Shown here: piece after piece, positions 1 to 6,257 of the stretch
How positions within the stretch are numbered: position 1 is the stretch's first letter
How the letters are laid out: every line of letters starts with the position of its first letter
NCBI GenBank assembly: GCA_945903655.1
Contig: CAMDOY010000189.1
Location: 1-7,086, forward strand
Length of the DNA: 7,086 bases
Reading direction: 5' to 3'
Origin: Rhizobium sp. Q54
GTDB lineage: Bacteria > Pseudomonadota > Alphaproteobacteria > Rhizobiales > Beijerinckiaceae
Made by a program: the position numbers and the translations under genes
The notes under the pieces: generated by a model
The model's input: the letters and a program-made list of their open reading frames with translations, nothing else
Told to the model about the DNA's origin: nothing
Databases searched by the model: none

Positions 1-36
1 GGCGAGGCGAGGGGCGAATTGATGGGTGGCAAGTAA
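1..36 (+). CDS. 3' end of an upstream gene, possibly phoU
   Basis: Reading from base 1, the frame stays open for eleven codons and ends at TAA (34-36), giving the tail GEARGELMGGK. The last A of this stop is also the first base of the phoB start, a TAATG junction typical of translationally coupled genes. In many alphaproteobacteria the gene before phoB is phoU, the phosphate-signalling partner of the Pst transporter, so phoU is the natural guess. Eleven residues are too few to identify the protein, so this rests on context alone. Confidence 0.4.
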   Translation, partial: GEARGELMGGK

Positions 37-752
37 TGGAGCCTTCACCTCCCAACATGCCACGCATTCTTGTGGTCGAGGATGAGTCGGCCCTGTCGCT
101 TTTGTTGAGCTACAATCTGGAATCCGAGGGTTACGCCGTCGCTCGCGCAGAGCGGGGCGACGACGCGGAGATCATGCTGGCTGAATCCACGCCTGATCTC
201 GTGATCCTAGACTGGATGCTGCCGGGCGTCTCCGGCTTTGAACTGTGCCGCCGCATGCGCGCCCGCGAGGCGACCCGCGATCTGCCGGTCATCATGCTCA
301 CCGCGCGCGGCGAGGAGAGCGAGCGGGTGCGTGGCCTCTCCATCGGCGCCGACGACTATGTGGTGAAGCCCTTCTCAGTGCCAGAGCTCATGGCGCGGGT
401 GCGCTCCTTGTTGCGGCGCGCTCGGCCCGAGCGCATCGCCGGGCGCCTGCAACTGGGCGATCTCACCCTCGACCGCACGGCGCGGCGCGTGCGCCGCGGC
501 GAGCGCGACATTCATCTGGGGCCGACCGAGTTCCGGCTGCTGGAGCATCTCATGGAAAAGCCGGGCCGCGTCTTCACCCGCGCGCAATTGCTGGACTCGG
601 TCTGGGGAGATGCGGCGGAGATCGACGAGCGCACGGTGGACGTCCATGTGGGCCGTCTGCGCAAGGCCATCGTTCGCGGGCGCGAGCGCGACCCGCTGCG
701 CACCGTCCGCGGCGCGGGCTACGCTTTCGACGAGACCTTCACCAAGGCCTGA
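36..752 (+). CDS. phoB: PhoB, phosphate regulon response regulator (OmpR/PhoB family)
   Basis: This is a cytoplasmic two-component regulator of 238 aa that, when phosphorylated by PhoR, binds DNA and activates phosphate-starvation genes. The receiver domain covers about residues 9-125. It shows the acidic pocket E15-D16, the phospho-acceptor D59 in LDWMLPG, the switch T89 in MLTARGEE, and K111 in VVKPF. A winged-helix DNA-binding domain follows at about 138-235, with the family signatures LGPTEFRLLEHL and ERTVDVHVGRLRKA and the ending RTVRGAGYAF. Receiver and effector sequences closely match rhizobial PhoB as I recall it. The ATG at 36 overlaps the upstream stop. A second in-frame ATG at 57 (MPRILVVEDE) matches the usual PhoB N-terminus but lacks a visible ribosome binding site, so I keep 36. 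No PHO box is visible, since the operon promoter would lie upstream of the window. Confidence 0.93.
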   Translation: MEPSPPNMPRILVVEDESALSLLLSYNLESEGYAVARAERGDDAEIMLAESTPDLVILDWMLPGVSGFELCRRMRAREATRDLPVIMLTARGEESERVRGLSIGADDYVVKPFSVPELMARVRSLLRRARPERIAGRLQLGDLTLDRTARRVRRGERDIHLGPTEFRLLEHLMEKPGRVFTRAQLLDSVWGDAAEIDERTVDVHVGRLRKAIVRGRERDPLRTVRGAGYAFDETFTKA

Positions 753-773
753 GGCTTCCGAACTCAGACATGA

Positions 774-809
774 AAAAGCCCGGCGCGCCCAAATGGCGGC
801 CGGGCTTTT
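774..809. terminator. Shared bidirectional rho-independent terminator of phoB and gcrA
   Basis: The perfect 11-bp inverted repeat AAAAGCCCGGC (774-784) and GCCGGGCTTTT (799-809) encloses a loop that can pair further (CGCC 786-789 with GGCG 795-798). Read rightwards the stem ends in four T, and read leftwards in five T (777-773). It lies 21 bases after the phoB stop and 15 bases after the gcrA stop, so it can end both convergent transcripts. Confidence 0.88.
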
Positions 810-824
810 GCGTGGAAGAATGAT

Positions 825-1397
825 TCAGGTGAGGCGGCTGAGTTGTTGGGCGCGACGATCGCGGTCGCGGCGACGGTCCTGGCTTGGCTGATAGGCGATG
901 CGGGCGTGATGGCCGCAATAGGTGTCGCCGATGGGAGATTTGCTGCCGCAGTAGCGAAACTCGGGCGTGGCCGGGTCGCCCAACGGCCAGCGGCACATGG
1001 ATTCCTTGAGCTCCATAATCGTGACCCGCTCGGACATGGGGATCACGACTTCTTCCGTGGGTCGCAGGATGGTCTCGACCTCGGCGCGGGGCGCGAAGGC
1101 CAGGGCTGTGGCCCCGCGCGTCTGGGGCGCTGATGCGCGGGTCATGGTGGGGGTGGCCCGCTGGCTATGGCCCGAGCCATGGGACTGCGGGCTCGTCTGC
1201 GGTTTGGCGGCGGGGCGGGGACGGGGCGCTTGCTGTCCGGGGGTTTTCACCCTGCCCGAAAGGCCCAGACGATGCACCTTGCCGATCACCGCGTTGCGGG
1301 TGATGCCATTGGCCAGTTCAGCCGCGATCTGACTCGCGCTCTTCCCATCGAGCCAAAGCTTTCGCAACTGTTCGACGCGCTCATCAGTCCAGGACAT
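825..1397 (-). CDS. gcrA: GcrA family cell-cycle transcriptional regulator
   Basis: GcrA is an alphaproteobacterial regulator that binds DNA at GANTC sites methylated by CcrM and contacts domain 2 of the housekeeping sigma factor to stimulate cell-cycle promoters. The 190-aa protein opens with MSWTDERVEQLRKLW. Its N-terminal helix-turn-helix (about 1-48) ends in the family signature ITRNAVIGKVHRLGLSGR. Residues 50-105 form a Pro/Gln/Ala-rich linker. The C-terminal sigma-interaction domain (about 125-172) contains CRWPLGDP, FRYCG and YCGHHARIAYQP. Its C135, C150, C161, H163 and H164 could bind a metal, which is my inference. The extreme C-terminus is an Arg/Asp-rich tail (174-182). The start is supported by GGAGGA on the minus strand (1401-1406), three bases from the ATG. 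The gene is convergent with phoB and divergent from argD. Confidence 0.93.
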   Translation of the reverse strand: MSWTDERVEQLRKLWLDGKSASQIAAELANGITRNAVIGKVHRLGLSGRVKTPGQQAPRPRPAAKPQTSPQSHGSGHSQRATPTMTRASAPQTRGATALAFAPRAEVETILRPTEEVVIPMSERVTIMELKESMCRWPLGDPATPEFRYCGSKSPIGDTYCGHHARIAYQPSQDRRRDRDRRAQQLSRLT

Positions 1398-1413
1398 GCG
1401 TCCTCCATCCAGT

Positions 1414-1443
1414 CTAGAACACCGCAGCCGAAAACAGAATCAA
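1414..1443 (-). promoter_or_regulatory. Weak candidate gcrA promoter overlapping a GANTC site
   Basis: On the minus strand TTGATT (complement of 1438-1443) and TTCTAG (complement of 1414-1419) are separated by 18 bases. The -35-like element shares bases with a GANTC methylation site (GAATC, 1437-1441). A start about seven bases downstream of the -10 would leave a leader of only about 10 bases that contains the ribosome binding site, which is tight. The boxes are imperfect, so this is a suggestion only. Confidence 0.25.
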
Positions 1444-1456
1444 CAAGTGCCCGCAG

Positions 1457-1474
1457 CAACGGCTCTTACCGTTG
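1457..1474. repeat. Inverted repeat upstream of gcrA (possible operator)
   Basis: CAACGG (1457-1462) and CCGTTG (1469-1474) form a perfect 6-bp dyad with a 6-bp spacer, about 60-77 bases upstream of the gcrA start. No T-run follows on either strand, so it is not a terminator. Its size and position suit a dimeric regulator's operator. The regulator is unknown. Confidence 0.4.
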
Positions 1475-1667
1475 TCGAACTCACGCGCCACACTCTGTTA
1501 TGGTCCGCCACACACGATATGTCGTAGTCGACGAAGGAGACGCTACACTAGCCATTGATTCAGGTCCAAGCATCCCGGGCCTCTAGATTCTGTTTTCCCC
1601 AGCCGACTTGCGTCTGCGCGCCGTTTTCGGAGTCAAACCGTGAACGAAAGGGCGGGATGGGCGCCCC

Positions 1668-1685
1668 GGAGGGATCTGACCCTCC
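1668..1685. repeat. Inverted repeat just upstream of the argD promoter
   Basis: GGAGGG (1668-1673) and CCCTCC (1680-1685) form a perfect 6-bp dyad with a 6-bp spacer. It ends 14 bases before the candidate -35 element of argD, the usual place for an activator site, but it could be a chance GC-rich palindrome. I recognise no known binding motif. Confidence 0.35.
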
Positions 1686-1699
1686 AGTGTGGCTTCTAT

Positions 1700-1728
1700 T
1701 TGACCATAGCCTTCTGATTTCATAGACT
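1700..1728 (+). promoter_or_regulatory. Candidate sigma-70 promoter of argD-argF-hslO
   Basis: TTGACC (1700-1705) and TAGACT (1723-1728) are separated by 17 bases. The -35 matches TTGACA at five of six positions and the -10 matches TATAAT at four of six. The expected start is near 1734-1736, giving a leader of about 65 bases before the argD ATG. The surrounding 1690-1740 is clearly richer in A/T than the flanking genes, which supports a promoter. Confidence 0.55.
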
Positions 1729-1736
1729 GTGGATAA
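1728..1736 (-). promoter_or_regulatory. Perfect DnaA box at the argD transcription start
   Basis: TGTGGATAA on the plus strand is the exact complement of TTATCCACA, the high-affinity DnaA-binding consensus. It begins at the last base of the candidate argD -10 element and covers the expected transcription start. DnaA bound there would be placed to block RNA polymerase. It lies about 330 bp upstream of gcrA. I found no second exact box in the window, so a replication origin is not indicated. Confidence 0.6.
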
Positions 1737-1745
1737 AGCATGAAG

Positions 1746-1774
1746 CGCCGCCCACGAGGGCGGCGTTTGGTTTT
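1746..1774 (+). terminator. Terminator-like hairpin in the argD leader (possible attenuator)
   Basis: CGCCGCCC (1746-1753) and GGGCGGCG (1758-1765) form a perfect 8-bp, nearly all-GC stem with a 4-base loop. It is followed by TTTGGTTTT (1766-1774). It lies about 10 bases after the expected start and 26 bases before the argD ATG, so it would act on the operon's own transcript. It could attenuate transcription, protect the 5' end, or stop transcription arriving from upstream. No leader peptide or alternative pairing partner is evident. Confidence 0.5.
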
Positions 1775-1799
1775 CAGGCCGTCCAGCGCGAGAAGTTCC

Positions 1800-3035
1800 A
1801 TGGCTGATCCGATGTCCTCCGCCCCCCAGATTCCTTCGGCGATCCTGCCGACCTATGCGCGCGCCGATGTGGCCTTCGCGCGAGGCGATGGCTGCTGGCT
1901 GGAAGCGACCGACGGGTCGCGTTATCTCGATTTCGGCGCGGGCATCGCGGTCTGCTGCCTGGGCCATGGCCATCCCCATCTGGTTGAAGCGCTCATCGAT
2001 CAGGGCCGCAAGCTCTGGCATGTCTCCAACCTCTTCCGCATTCCCGAAGCGGAGCTGCTGGCCAAGCGCCTCACGGACGCCAGCTTCGCCGACTATGTCT
2101 TCTTCACCAATTCCGGCGCCGAGGCGCTGGAAGGCGCCATCAAGACCGCGCGCAAATATCATGCGGTGGGCGGCCATCCCGAGAAGTTCCGGCTGATCAC
2201 CTTCGAGGGCGCCTTCCACGGGCGCACGCTGGCGACCATCGCGGCGGGCGGCAACCCCAAGTATATCGATGGCTTCGGCCCCAAGGTGGAGGGCTTCGAC
2301 CCCGTGCCCTTCGGCGACCTGGTGGCGGTGAAGGCCGCGATCACGCCGGAGACGGCGGGCGTGTTGGTGGAGCCGATCCAGGGCGAGGGGGGCATCCGCG
2401 TGCCCCCGTCTTCTTTCATGCGGGGCCTGCGGGCCCTGTGCGACGAGCATGGCCTCATGCTGGTGGTCGATGAAGTGCAGAGCGGCATGGGCCGCACGGG
2501 CAAGCTCTTCGCCCATGAGCTTGTCGGCGTGACCCCCGACATTCTCGCCACCGCCAAGGGCATCGGCGGCGGCTTCCCTTTGGGCGCCTTCATGGCGACC
2601 CGCGAGTCCGGGCGCGGCATGATTGTGGGAACCCATGGCTCCACCTATGGCGGCAATCCGCTGGCCACGGCCTGCGGCAATGCGGTGCTGGATGTGGTGC
2701 TGGCTCCGGGCTTCCTCGACGACGTCGCCCGCAAGGGCCTCGCGCTGAAGCAGCGCCTCGCCGCCCTGCAGGACGCCCATCCCCAGATCATCGCGGAGAT
2801 TCGCGGCGAGGGCATGATGCTGGGCATTCGCACCCATGTGCCCAACACCGAATTCGCCGTCGCGGCGCGCGCGCAACATATGCTTGTCATCCCCGCAGGA
2901 GACAATGTGGTGCGCTTGCTGCCGCCCCTCATCGCGGGGGAGGAAGAATTCGCGGAAGCCATCGCCAGGCTTGACAGGGCATGCCGGCATCTGGAGGCGG
3001 ATCTCGCCGGCAAGAGGAATGGATCGTCATCATGA
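1800..3035 (+). CDS. argD: Acetylornithine aminotransferase ArgD
   Basis: This class III PLP-dependent aminotransferase converts N-acetylglutamate semialdehyde to N-acetylornithine with glutamate as amino donor, in cytoplasmic arginine synthesis. Some members also serve as succinyldiaminopimelate aminotransferase in lysine synthesis. From ATG 1800 it has 411 aa, a normal length. Landmarks are YLDFGAGIAV, TNSGAEALE (phosphate-binding loop), AFHGRT, D224 in VVDEVQSG (PLP pyridine contact), the Schiff-base lysine K253 in TAKGIGGGFPLGA, and T282 in HGSTYGGNP. I chose ATG 1800 because GAGAAG lies four bases upstream and MADPMSSAPQ leads into the conserved YARADVAF. The frame is open back to ATG 1740, but those 20 codons run through the leader hairpin and are Arg-rich. 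The stop overlaps the argF start (ATGA). ArgD and AstC paralogues are hard to separate by sequence, but the argF neighbour supports biosynthesis. Confidence 0.93.
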   Translation: MADPMSSAPQIPSAILPTYARADVAFARGDGCWLEATDGSRYLDFGAGIAVCCLGHGHPHLVEALIDQGRKLWHVSNLFRIPEAELLAKRLTDASFADYVFFTNSGAEALEGAIKTARKYHAVGGHPEKFRLITFEGAFHGRTLATIAAGGNPKYIDGFGPKVEGFDPVPFGDLVAVKAAITPETAGVLVEPIQGEGGIRVPPSSFMRGLRALCDEHGLMLVVDEVQSGMGRTGKLFAHELVGVTPDILATAKGIGGGFPLGAFMATRESGRGMIVGTHGSTYGGNPLATACGNAVLDVVLAPGFLDDVARKGLALKQRLAALQDAHPQIIAEIRGEGMMLGIRTHVPNTEFAVAARAQHMLVIPAGDNVVRLLPPLIAGEEEFAEAIARLDRACRHLEADLAGKRNGSSS

Positions 3036-3967
3036 AGTCCCCGGTGAAGCACTTCCTCGACCTGTCGGACATCCCGGCGCTGGAGCTGCGGCGCATCCTG
3101 GATGCAGGCGCAGCGATCAAGAGCGTCCGGCGCAAGGGCGTCAACGCCGCAGATAGCCCGCTGGACGGCAAGGTGCTGGCGATGATCTTTGACCAGCCTT
3201 CGACGCGCACCCGCGTCTCCTTTGAGGTGGGCATGCGCGAACTGGGTGGCGAGACCATCATGCTCACGGGCGCCGAAATGCAGTTGGGCCGGGGCGAGAC
3301 CATCGCAGACACGGCGCGCGTTCTCTCGCGTTATGTGGACGCCATCATGATCCGCATTCTTGATCACCAGGACATGGTGGAGCTGGCCGCTCACGCCAGC
3401 GTTCCCGTCATCAACGGTCTGACCAAGCGCACCCATCCCTGTCAGGTCATGGCTGATGTGATGACCTTCGAGGAGCATCGCGGCCCCATCAAGGGCCGCA
3501 CGGTGGCCTGGACCGGCGACGCCAACAATGTGCTGGCGAGCTGGATCCATGCGGCGCAGCGATTCGATTTCACCATCCGCGTCGCCACGCCGCCTGAATT
3601 GGCCCCGCCGGCCTCCCTGATCGCCTGGGCGAAGGCCAATGGCGCGCGCCTGGAGTTGACCACCGATCCTTTCGCCGCCGTTGACGGCGCGGATGCGGTC
3701 ATCTCCGATTGCTGGGTCTCCATGGGCGATGAGACGGAGGCGCGCAGTCGTCATAATCTGCTGGCGCCCTATCAGGTCAACGCCCGCCTCATGGGGGCGG
3801 CGGCGAAGGACGCCATCTTCATGCATTGCCTGCCCGCCCATCGCGGCGAGGAGGTGACGGACGAGGTCATAGACGGGCCGCAGTCCGTGGTCTTTGACGA
3901 GGCGGAGAACCGCCTTCACGCGCAGAAGGGCGTCATCGCCTGGTGCCTGGGGGCCTTGCCCGCATGA
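3032..3967 (+). CDS. argF: Ornithine carbamoyltransferase ArgF
   Basis: This enzyme makes citrulline from ornithine and carbamoyl phosphate in arginine synthesis, normally as a cytoplasmic trimer. The 311 aa are normal for the family. The carbamoyl-phosphate motif STRTR is at 57-61, HPCQ at 135-138, GDANN around 162-166, the ornithine-side SMG loop in WVSMGDE, and HCLP at 265-268 with the catalytic cysteine C266. All key residues are present. The third position of the usual GDGNN is alanine, a mild variation. I chose ATG 3032, which overlaps the argD stop as ATGA, because MKSPVKHFLDLSD is the expected N-terminus. GAGGA lies at 3014-3018. An in-frame ATG at 2981 would add 17 residues unlike the family and a larger overlap. 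Expression is probably coupled to argD. A catabolic OTCase (arcB) is unlikely without arcA or arcC nearby. Confidence 0.95.
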   Translation: MKSPVKHFLDLSDIPALELRRILDAGAAIKSVRRKGVNAADSPLDGKVLAMIFDQPSTRTRVSFEVGMRELGGETIMLTGAEMQLGRGETIADTARVLSRYVDAIMIRILDHQDMVELAAHASVPVINGLTKRTHPCQVMADVMTFEEHRGPIKGRTVAWTGDANNVLASWIHAAQRFDFTIRVATPPELAPPASLIAWAKANGARLELTTDPFAAVDGADAVISDCWVSMGDETEARSRHNLLAPYQVNARLMGAAAKDAIFMHCLPAHRGEEVTDEVIDGPQSVVFDEAENRLHAQKGVIAWCLGALPA

Positions 3968-4947
3968 TGGCCGCCCCTTCGCGTCCGGTCTCCGATCGGG
4001 GTCTGGACGATGTGTCGATCCCCTTCGCGGTCGAGCCGCTGGATGTGCGCGGCCGCGTGGTGCGGCTGGGCCCCTCCGTGGACGCCATTCTCTCCCGCCA
4101 TGGCTATCCCGCCCCGGTCGCCCGCCTGCTGGGCGAGGCTGCGGCTCTGACCGTGTTGCTGGGCTCTTCCCTCAAGATGGAAGGCCGCTTTCAGCTGCAG
4201 ACCCGCAGCAATGGTCCGGTCGACATGCTGGTGGTGGATTTCGATGCGCCTGATCGCATCCGCGCCTTCGCCCGGTTCGACGCGGCGCTTCTGGCGCAGG
4301 CCCAGGCCCAGGGCGGGATCACCCCGGCGGCGCTGCTGGGCAGCGGTCATCTGGCCTTCACCATCGAACAGGGTGAGGCCATGTCCCGCTATCATGGGGT
4401 CGTCGCTCTGGCCGGACAGGGGCTGGAAGAGGCGGCCCATGAATATTTCCGCCAGTCCGAACAGATCCCCACCCTGGTGCGACTTGCAGTCGCGGAGAGC
4501 GTGACGGGCGCTGGCGCCCATTGGCGCGCGGGCGGCCTCATGCTGCAGTTTCTGCCCGAGGCCTCCGATGGCCGTCGCCCGCCCGACCTGCCCCCCGGCG
4601 ACGCGCCCGAGGGGGTCGAGATCACTCAACCGGCGGAAGACGAAGCCTGGGCCGAGGCGAGGGCGCTGGCGGGAACGGTCGAGGATCACGAGTTGGTGGA
4701 TCCCCTCCTGTCCAGCGAGGGGCTCTTGTACCGCCTGTTCCACGAGCGGGGCGTGACGGTCTTCCAGCCGCGCGCGATCCGCGAGGCCTGCCGCTGCTCG
4801 GATCTGCGCATTCGCGACATGTTGCGCCAGTTCACCCCGCAGGAGCGGCGCGATATGATCGGCGACGATGGCAGCATCGGCGTCACCTGCAAGTTTTGCT
4901 CCACCCACAGGGATTTCGATCCCGTGGAGTTCGAGCCGCAGGCCTGA
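3964..4947 (+). CDS. hslO: Hsp33 redox-regulated chaperone HslO
   Basis: Hsp33 is a cytoplasmic holdase switched on by oxidation: four C-terminal cysteines hold zinc when reduced and form disulfides under oxidative and unfolding stress, exposing the substrate-binding surface. From ATG 3964 the protein has 327 aa. The N-terminal core spans about 15-230, a linker follows, and the zinc domain lies at about 270-320 with C276-x-C278 and C309-x2-C312, all four intact. The region between the pairs (SDLRIRDMLRQF) is typical of the family. ATG 3964 overlaps the argF stop as ATGA, and GGGGG (3949-3953) lies about 10 bases upstream. ATG 3967 is an equally possible start one codon later. An ATG at 3943 would lie inside argF and is less likely. 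The protein is longer than E. coli Hsp33 (about 290 aa), partly from a segment around residues 195-225 rich in Pro and acidic residues. No terminator follows. Confidence 0.93.
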   Translation: MMAAPSRPVSDRGLDDVSIPFAVEPLDVRGRVVRLGPSVDAILSRHGYPAPVARLLGEAAALTVLLGSSLKMEGRFQLQTRSNGPVDMLVVDFDAPDRIRAFARFDAALLAQAQAQGGITPAALLGSGHLAFTIEQGEAMSRYHGVVALAGQGLEEAAHEYFRQSEQIPTLVRLAVAESVTGAGAHWRAGGLMLQFLPEASDGRRPPDLPPGDAPEGVEITQPAEDEAWAEARALAGTVEDHELVDPLLSSEGLLYRLFHERGVTVFQPRAIREACRCSDLRIRDMLRQFTPQERRDMIGDDGSIGVTCKFCSTHRDFDPVEFEPQA

Positions 4948-5035
4948 CGCGATCACAAAGGTTTGATGGCCTGCGTAAGGGCGGCCGGAAAGGCTCAAAG
5001 GCGGGGGAAGCGCCGGGTCGCCGGTCAAAAATTCA
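4948..5035. other. Non-coding stretch after hslO
   Basis: I find no gene, no convincing terminator and no known motif in these 88 bases. GGCC repeats near 4969-4986 and GGCG/CGCC near 5001-5013 could form weak stems without a T-run. The operon transcript may therefore run on or end by Rho; the sequence does not decide. Confidence 0.4.
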
Positions 5036-5064
5036 TTGACGCCCGGAGCCTTTCTCGCTACCTG
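5036..5064 (+). promoter_or_regulatory. Candidate housekeeping promoter of the ABC transporter unit
   Basis: TTGACGC (5036-5042), 14 bases, then GCTACCTG (5057-5064) resembles the consensus described for Caulobacter housekeeping promoters, TTGACGS then GCTANAWC with a 10-14 base gap. The -35 part is perfect and the -10 part matches except at two positions. The A/T-rich AAAAATTCAT precedes it. Transcription from about 5070 would give a leader of roughly 140 bases before the small ORF and 350 before the ATPase gene. A weaker alternative is TTGATT at 5115-5120. Confidence 0.5.
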
Positions 5065-5074
5065 TCAGCCCCTG

Positions 5075-5218
5075 CGAAGCCAGCCTTCGATGCCCCTGGG
5101 AAGGGTCTTTGTGGTTGATTTTTCGTAAGAAAAGGCTGTATCGCCTTTGCTGCGCCCGAGACTGCGTCATCAATTTCGGGCGGCTATGGCGGTGAGGGGG
5201 AGAAACGTGTGCCGCCAT
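5075..5218 (+). ncRNA. Hairpin-rich leader (candidate structured RNA) upstream of the ABC genes
   Basis: Short inverted repeats follow one another. CGAAG/CTTCG is at 5075-5089. CCCT/AGGG with a GGGA loop is at 5094-5105. TTTTC/GAAAA with a GTAA loop is at 5120-5133. AAAGGC/GCCTTT is at 5131-5148. CGCCCGA/TCGGGCG is at 5153-5182, and ATGGCGG/CCGCCAT at 5186-5218. The third and fourth share bases 5131-5133, so they exclude each other. The last encloses the ribosome binding site and GTG start of the small ORF, so its folding could mask translation. I compared the region from memory with TPP, guanidine, cobalamin and SAM-II riboswitch cores and saw no match. Each stem is short and chance is a real alternative. 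Confidence 0.3.
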
Positions 5219-5420
5219 TTTGGTTCGGCTATGGACAGAAGCATTTGCGGATGAGCGACCATGTCGCACGGGATCTTCCGCGAAACAGTCTTCCGCTCGG
5301 CCCGTCCGGGCGCCATGCTGTGGCTAAGCGGAGCTTGCGAGGATCTCTCTGGCTGATTCAGAAGTCGATTTGCGTTTCATTCGCGCGGGCCGCAGGTCCG
5401 GCGCAGCAAGGTAGCACTTC

Positions 5421-5424
<4 letters not shown>
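5209..5424 (+). CDS. Possible small protein or coupling ORF, 71 codons, unknown function
   Basis: A GTG-start ORF of 71 aa is preceded at six bases by GAGGGGGAG (5194-5202), among the strongest ribosome binding sites in the window. Its TGA (5422-5424) overlaps the ATPase start (5421-5423) as ATGA, the same junction used between the other genes here. The product is basic and rich in Arg, Ser, Gly and Leu. It begins MPPFWFGYG and has no signal peptide, membrane segment or domain that I recognise. Third-position GC looks lower than in neighbouring genes, which argues against an old conserved protein. It may be a translated leader that couples to the ATPase gene, or a chance ORF. An overlapping GTG at 5207 opens a 15-codon alternative, and ATG 5251 is an internal alternative start in the 71-codon frame. 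Confidence 0.3.

Positions 5425-6253
<829 letters not shown>

Positions 6254-6257
<4 letters not shown>

Noticed and set aside
1740..1799. Longer ArgD starting at ATG 1740
   Set aside because: The extra 20 residues are encoded by the leader hairpin, have no ribosome binding site, lie almost on the expected transcription start, and are absent from ArgD as I know the family.
1398..1799. Replication origin, suggested by the DnaA box
   Set aside because: Only one exact box, no A/T-rich unwinding region of note and no origin-linked genes; a regulatory site fits better.
1560..2990. 476-codon open frame on the minus strand across argD
   Set aside because: It is antisense to a clear ArgD with all catalytic motifs; long antisense frames are common opposite GC-rich genes, and its product has no recognisable domain.
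2645..5028. Two long minus-strand frames (424 and 370 codons) opposite argD/argF and hslO
   Set aside because: Both mirror the codon bias of the real plus-strand genes, show no family motifs and cross real gene junctions.
5033..5269. 78-codon minus-strand frame in the intergenic region
   Set aside because: No good ribosome binding site and no recognisable motif, and it runs across the candidate promoter and hairpins.
4948..5420. Known riboswitch (TPP, guanidine-I, cobalamin, SAM-II) ahead of the ABC genes
   Set aside because: I looked for their conserved cores and found none; an Rfam search would settle it.
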